A DNA stretch of 64,000 bases from Candidatus Kuenenia hertensis (lineage in GTDB: Bacteria > Planctomycetota > Brocadiia > Brocadiales > Brocadiaceae): the NCBI GenBank assembly GCA_021646465.1, contig SOET01000008.1:1-64000 (forward strand), given 5' to 3'. Positions 60,293-64,000 of the stretch are shown here, in pieces (position 1 is the stretch's first letter; every line of letters begins with the position of its first letter). Under the pieces are notes generated by a model, which saw nothing but the letters and a program-made list of their open reading frames with translations, ran no database searches and was not told the origin of the DNA. The translations under genes were made by a program, and so were the position numbers.

Positions 60293-62119
60293 CTATTCTA
60301 CAGTAACACTCTTTGCCAGATTTCTTGGTTTGTCAACATTGCATCCCCGCATAACTGCTATGTGATATGCCAGTAATTGGAGTGGAATAACAGAAAGCAA
60401 TGGGGTTAAAACATTTAACGTTTCAGGTATATAAAACACATGATCGACTTTTTCTTTAATCAGTTCATCGCCTTCTGTAGCGATCGCAATAACTTTCCCT
60501 TTCCTGGATTTTACTTCTTCAATATTGTTTACAATTTTTCCATAGGTGGAATCTTTTATAGCGATAACTATTACCGGCATGTTTTTATCTATTAGTGCAA
60601 TGGGGCCATGTTTCATCTCCGCTGCCGGGTATCCCTCGGCATGAATATATGATATTTCTTTCAGTTTTAAAGCCCCTTCGAGCGCGACTGGATAATTATA
60701 CCCACGTCCCAAATACAGTGCATGATCTTTATCTTTGTAAATTTCTGCGATATTCCGTATTTCATCTTCTTTATCAAGTATTATCTGAATCTTGTCAGGT
60801 ATAGATTTAATCTTGTTTATCATTTCCATAAGGCGGGGATGTTTCCTCTCTTTTAATAAGAGCATATGAAGTGCAAATAGATAGAGAGCAGCAACCTGTG
60901 CGGTAAAAGCTTTTGTAGAGGCAACTCCTATTTCAGGACCAATATGGAGGTAAATACCAGCGTCAGCTTCTCTGGCGATGCTGCTTCCAACAACATTGCA
61001 AAGCGAGACTACTCCTGACCCTTTGCTTTTCGCTTCCCTCATGGCTGCCAGGGTATCAGCAGTCTCTCCTGACTGGCTGATCGCCATTACAAGTGTATCT
61101 TTCTCTAATACAGGATTGCGATATCGAAACTCAGAGGCATACTCAACTTCAACCGGTATCCTTACAAGTTCTTCCAACATGTATTCCCCTACCAGTCCTG
61201 CATGCCAGGATGTACCGCATGCAACGATCACAATGCGTTTCACAGCAAGAAGATCTTTTTCGCAATTGGTCAGCCCGCCCAGTTTTATCGAACCCTTATC
61301 GCCATCTATCCTTCCTCTCATAAGCTTCTGAAGCGCCTGCGGTTGTTCATGAATCTCCTTTAACATAAAATGTTGAAAACCTGCCTTTTCGATCATATCT
61401 ATATTCCATATAATTTCTTCGACTGTTTTGTATGTGGGGATATTTTCAATGGTTTTTATTTCGTAGTTGTCTTGAGTAACAATCGCAATCTCATGGTTGT
61501 CCAGATAAATAACATTTCTCGTATGCTCCAACAAAGCCGAGACATCGGACGTAATAAAGTATTCCCGATTTCCTATTCCGATAATTAATGGGGATTCCTT
61601 TCTCGCTGCCACTATTTTACCAGGATCTTTTGTAGAAATAACCGCGATGCCATACGTTCCCTCGATCATTTTGACAGCATTCATTACGGCTTCTTCGATG
61701 CAATCAATAAAATTTTCTTCTATTAAATGCACTAATACCTCTGTATCTGTTTGACTTTTGAATATATGACCTTTTTCCGTTAAATAGGTGGTTAAATAGT
61801 CATAATTTTCAATAATACCATTGTGCACAATGGCGATTTCACCGTGACAATCCACATGAGGGTGAGCGTTTTCAACCGTCGGGGCGCCATGGGTTGCCCA
61901 CCTGCTATGAACAATACCCATATTTGCATTGATGGTATTTCCATTGCATTTCTTTTCCAGCTCTTTAACCTCTCCCACTGTTTTCTCATATCGCAATATT
62001 CCTTTTTCTATAAATGCAATACCTGAAGAATCATACCCTCGATATTCAAGCCGTTTAATACCATTCAAAAGCACGTCTTTTGCATCTTTATTTCCAATAT
62101 ATCCTACAATTCCACACAT
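60293..62119 (-). CDS. glmS: Glucosamine-fructose-6-phosphate aminotransferase
   Basis: A 608-residue enzyme making glucosamine-6-phosphate, the entry to UDP-GlcNAc. MCGIVGYIGNKDAKDVLLNG starts with the catalytic Cys2 of the glutaminase domain; VACGTSWHAGLVGEYMLEEL and MAISQSGETADTLAAMREAK are the SIS domain sugar-phosphate loops; the end KPRNLAKSVTVE is the family C-terminus. Full length and intact. It lies between the HprK-like gene and the ABC permease, perhaps supplying precursor for the amino sugars made by the Wbp-like genes. Confidence 0.95.
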   Translation of the reverse strand: MCGIVGYIGNKDAKDVLLNGIKRLEYRGYDSSGIAFIEKGILRYEKTVGEVKELEKKCNGNTINANMGIVHSRWATHGAPTVENAHPHVDCHGEIAIVHNGIIENYDYLTTYLTEKGHIFKSQTDTEVLVHLIEENFIDCIEEAVMNAVKMIEGTYGIAVISTKDPGKIVAARKESPLIIGIGNREYFITSDVSALLEHTRNVIYLDNHEIAIVTQDNYEIKTIENIPTYKTVEEIIWNIDMIEKAGFQHFMLKEIHEQPQALQKLMRGRIDGDKGSIKLGGLTNCEKDLLAVKRIVIVACGTSWHAGLVGEYMLEELVRIPVEVEYASEFRYRNPVLEKDTLVMAISQSGETADTLAAMREAKSKGSGVVSLCNVVGSSIAREADAGIYLHIGPEIGVASTKAFTAQVAALYLFALHMLLLKERKHPRLMEMINKIKSIPDKIQIILDKEDEIRNIAEIYKDKDHALYLGRGYNYPVALEGALKLKEISYIHAEGYPAAEMKHGPIALIDKNMPVIVIAIKDSTYGKIVNNIEEVKSRKGKVIAIATEGDELIKEKVDHVFYIPETLNVLTPLLSVIPLQLLAYHIAVMRGCNVDKPRNLAKSVTVE

Positions 62120-62185
62120 ATAGTTATTCCTATTTACAAGATGTTATGTTTGGGGTTCACTGTAAATTAGTCATCGGTCATCCAA

Positions 62186-63001
62186 TTAATATTGTGTCAA
62201 TGTTCCGTCAATTTTTGCCTTGCGTACTGCATATCCAAACGCGCAAACACTGCCAGGCAGCATGATTATTGAAAAAACGATTAATACTATTATGTTTTGC
62301 GATAACGCACCGAATGAGTATCCTTTTAATAAAGCCAGCCTCATACCCTCCAGGGCATGTGTAACCGGCAGAAAATACGAAGCTTTTTGAAGCCAGCCGG
62401 GAAGTATTGAAATCGGGTAATATACCCCTCCCAATACACCAAAAGTACTTGATATTACCCAGCTTATAGGGTCTCCCTTTTTGAGTACCATAACAAAACT
62501 GGCAGAGAGTATCCCCAGGCTGCTAAAAGCGATAATTGTGAGAAGAAATATTAAAAAGGCTGCAAGCAAATTCGCATTGCCTATATCAAGACCAAACAAA
62601 AAAACGCCCAGAAGTAAATATAAAGCAACCTTTATCGAAGTAAAAACAAAACTGTACAATGATGAAGAAATGATAATCGTGGTAATTCCTGTATGTGTTA
62701 CAAGCATAGCCTCTAACGTACCAAGCATCTGTCCTTCACGAATTGTTTGGGAAAGAGTATTCATTGCAACGCCCAAATAACTGCTTAACGCAACACCAAT
62801 AATAACAAACGCAAAATAGTTTCCTCCATATGTCTGGAGATGGGGCAATGCTACCCCTCCAAGTAATTCAGAAAGAAAGAAAAATGTTACTACTGATATA
62901 AATATGCCTGTGAATTGCATAACAAAAGAAATTTTATAACTAGACTGATTTAAAAAATCTCTGCAAATAAAGGCATAAGGTTTTTCAAAGTATTTAAACA
63001 T
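62186..63001 (-). CDS. ABC-2 type transporter permease
   Basis: A 271-residue membrane protein with six hydrophobic segments, for instance FTGIFISVVTFFFLSELLGG and FSSLGILSASFVMVLKKGDP, with GVYYPISILPGWLQKASYF in the conserved ABC2_membrane position. ABC-2 permeases export drugs, polysaccharides or peptides. No ABC ATPase gene is next to it in the window; the partner may lie outside. Given precursor peptide 2 just upstream, it could export the mature peptide. Confidence 0.82.
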   Translation of the reverse strand: MFKYFEKPYAFICRDFLNQSSYKISFVMQFTGIFISVVTFFFLSELLGGVALPHLQTYGGNYFAFVIIGVALSSYLGVAMNTLSQTIREGQMLGTLEAMLVTHTGITTIIISSSLYSFVFTSIKVALYLLLGVFLFGLDIGNANLLAAFLIFLLTIIAFSSLGILSASFVMVLKKGDPISWVISSTFGVLGGVYYPISILPGWLQKASYFLPVTHALEGMRLALLKGYSFGALSQNIIVLIVFSIIMLPGSVCAFGYAVRKAKIDGTLTQY

Positions 63002-63106
63002 TGATATTTGATTCCAGTACTTGTTTAGATAATTGCTATGTTATCACTTGTTGGCATAAAGGCTTTTGTCCGCTTTTATTTAAAAAAGGAAACATGCATC
63101 TCTAAC

Positions 63107-63274
63107 CACTATTGTCCGGTTAGGAATTTGCGCATACCGGTTTTTGTCATACCCGAATGCTTTTATCGGGTATCCAGAGGTTTGTTTATTATGGATTCCC
63201 GCTAAAAACATGCGGGAATGACAGATTTAAAACAAGGAAATAAAACATGCAAATTCCTAACTGGACATATGGTG
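63107..63274. mobile_element. 168-bp MITE with 9-bp target duplication
   Basis: Ends CACTATTGTCCGGTTAGGAA-TTTGC and, on the complement, CACCATATGTCCAGTTAGGA-ATTTGC. The 9-bp direct repeat ATCTCTAAC flanks it at 63098-63106 and 63275-63283. The core has the same two palindromes as the MITE at 17000-17187 but in the opposite order. It lies between the ABC permease start and the second peptide gene. Confidence 0.87.
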
Positions 63275-63308
63275 ATCTCTAACCATCTTTCTGATGTACG
63301 TCTAATTA

Positions 63309-63497
63309 TTAACCGTTTCTCGGTGGAAACAAAATACTTGTTAATGTGAGACCTATGCCACCACTACCTTTTTGTGGAGACCCTGCCCCACATCCTTCAG
63401 GCCCGCATAACGCCAAGGCCTGTAAATTCGCTTGTTCAGATGAAATTTCTGGTTTACGGTATACTCGCTTTACTAATTTATTTTTTTCTAACTTCAT
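63309..63497 (-). CDS. Candidate RiPP precursor peptide 2
   Basis: 62 codons with AGGAG six bases before the ATG. The leader (MKLEKNKLVKRVYRKPEISS) has the same Y[KR]KPxI pattern as peptide 1; the core starts at ALALCGPEGCGAGSPQKGSG and ends with GIGLTLTSILFPPRNG. Two Cys and many Gly/Ser residues suit thioether-type modification. It follows the second radical SAM gene by 40 bp, the same gene order as at 58 kb. Confidence 0.72.
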   Translation of the reverse strand: MKLEKNKLVKRVYRKPEISSEQANLQALALCGPEGCGAGSPQKGSGGIGLTLTSILFPPRNG

Positions 63498-63537
63498 ATT
63501 CTGCTCCTTTCTTAATTATGAACCTTCTCTACAAGAA

Positions 63538-64000
63538 TTATTTCTGGCAATTAACTTTAGACGATTTTGCCATTTCTTTTTTCATTTCACAATGTGTATC
63601 AGAAGGGGAAAATGGGTCCCCGTTATCAAGTGCATTTATGCCAAAACAGGGTGTGCACCATGATGAACATTCACAGGTGACACATTCATTAAAATCTGAA
63701 AAGCTTGCTTTCCTCATTTTTTGCAACATCAAATTCGGTTTTTTCTCCCACAATTCTTTAAAATCAAACTCAAGCAAACTGCCCAATTTTATTGGAATTA
63801 CCGGACATGGTTTTAAAAAACCATCTGCAGTTATAGAACAGAATATATTGCCGGCATAACAACTAAATTTTTCATTTTTAACCAAAGACATTCCATGAGA
63901 ACTTGCAATGTATTCTTTCATCTGCGGTAACCATTGCGACCTTGAATTGTTGATTTGATTCTCATCAACGGAATATTGATAGGTATCTTTCGAGCCATCC
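63538..64000 (-). CDS. Radical SAM/SPASM enzyme 2 (5' part beyond window)
   Basis: The C-terminal 154 codons of a homologue of the enzyme at 58202-59254, open to the window edge. CYAGNIFCSITADGFLKPCP and CVTCECSSWCTPCFGINAL hold the SPASM cysteines. DTYQYSVDENQINNSRSQWL, just inside the window end, aligns with the equivalent segment of enzyme 1. The radical SAM barrel with its CxxxCxxC motif must lie to the right. Confidence 0.85.
   Translation of the reverse strand, partial: DGSKDTYQYSVDENQINNSRSQWLPQMKEYIASSHGMSLVKNEKFSCYAGNIFCSITADGFLKPCPVIPIKLGSLLEFDFKELWEKKPNLMLQKMRKASFSDFNECVTCECSSWCTPCFGINALDNGDPFSPSDTHCEMKKEMAKSSKVNCQK

Noticed and set aside
1..64000. CRISPR arrays, tRNA or rRNA genes
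   Set aside because: I saw no regularly spaced direct repeats of CRISPR type and no tRNA-like or rRNA-like sequence; the repeats present are palindromic or tandem microrepeats.

Overview
The window is about 64 kb of AT-rich DNA from an accessory chromosomal region. It is dominated by extracellular polysaccharide biosynthesis genes, nearly all on the minus strand. Gene content (two initiating sugar transferases, Wza/Wzc export, FG-GAP and LamG secreted proteins), dense palindromic repeats, a wrecked group II intron and many decayed genes resemble what I know of anammox-type planctomycetes (Kuenenia/Brocadia relatives). That assignment is inference; no rRNA or core marker is present to confirm it.

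Layout on the plus coordinate. 1-450: remnant of a secreted Ig/LamG protein. 0.7-16.2 kb: a long minus-strand gene run reading from a candidate sigma-54-type promoter at about 16.0 kb: rfbF-like cytidylyltransferase, LhgO-like oxidase, SDR, C-methyltransferase, rfbC-like epimerase, DUF4910 protein, sulfotransferase, SDR, nucleotidyltransferase, a broken GNAT gene, PIG-L deacetylase, glycosyltransferases, flippase and acetyltransferase. It looks like a module for a CDP-linked, possibly C-methylated sugar plus repeat-unit assembly. 16.3-22.5 kb: a nested mobile-element graveyard, namely a group II intron whose reverse transcriptase is split by a serine-recombinase element and by a 188-bp MITE, with an IS1634-family element in the intron RNA region. 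22.7-25.3 kb: a Fur-like box, a small gene, a sugar transferase, and a broken UDP-glucose dehydrogenase joined to an IS66 fragment. 25.6-34.6 kb: an asparagine-synthase-like protein without the catalytic Cys, an FG-GAP/LamG protein, a methyltransferase, a PglE-like aminotransferase, a second sugar transferase and a glycosyltransferase. 34.6-36.7 kb: a decayed toxin-antitoxin pair, an IS1595-family element and a broken methyltransferase. 36.6-51.4 kb: CapK-like ligase, two YdjC-like deacetylases around a glycosyltransferase, a beta-helix protein, a glycosyltransferase, a Wzy-like polymerase, and a WbpA / WbpB-WbpD fusion / WbpE-like set that would make UDP-2,3-diacetamido-2,3-dideoxyglucuronic acid, with a PF14907-type nucleotidyltransferase inside it. 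52.2-56.1 kb: Wzc-like tyrosine kinase and Wza-like export protein. 57.0-64 kb: a RiPP-like locus with two short precursor peptides sharing a Y[KR]KPxI leader, two radical SAM/SPASM enzymes (one cut by the window end), an S26-like peptidase, an HprK-like kinase and an ABC-2 permease, with glmS between.

The two most interesting signals are these. (1) Three regions, upstream of rfbF (15.9-16.2 kb), wzc (54.9-55.2 kb) and wza (56.5-56.7 kb), each carry a TTGGTAC-N5-TTCCT motif with sigma-54 spacing, and about 190 bp farther upstream a TGACA-N6-TGTCA dyad. This suggests one enhancer-binding protein co-regulating sugar synthesis and export. (2) The duplicated peptide/radical-SAM module looks like an uncharacterised RiPP system placed beside cell-surface polysaccharide genes.

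Short degenerate repeats also occur inside coding regions at linker positions, and several palindromic repeats carry clear target-site duplications. Everything here is read by eye; no database search was run, so family names rest on motif recognition.
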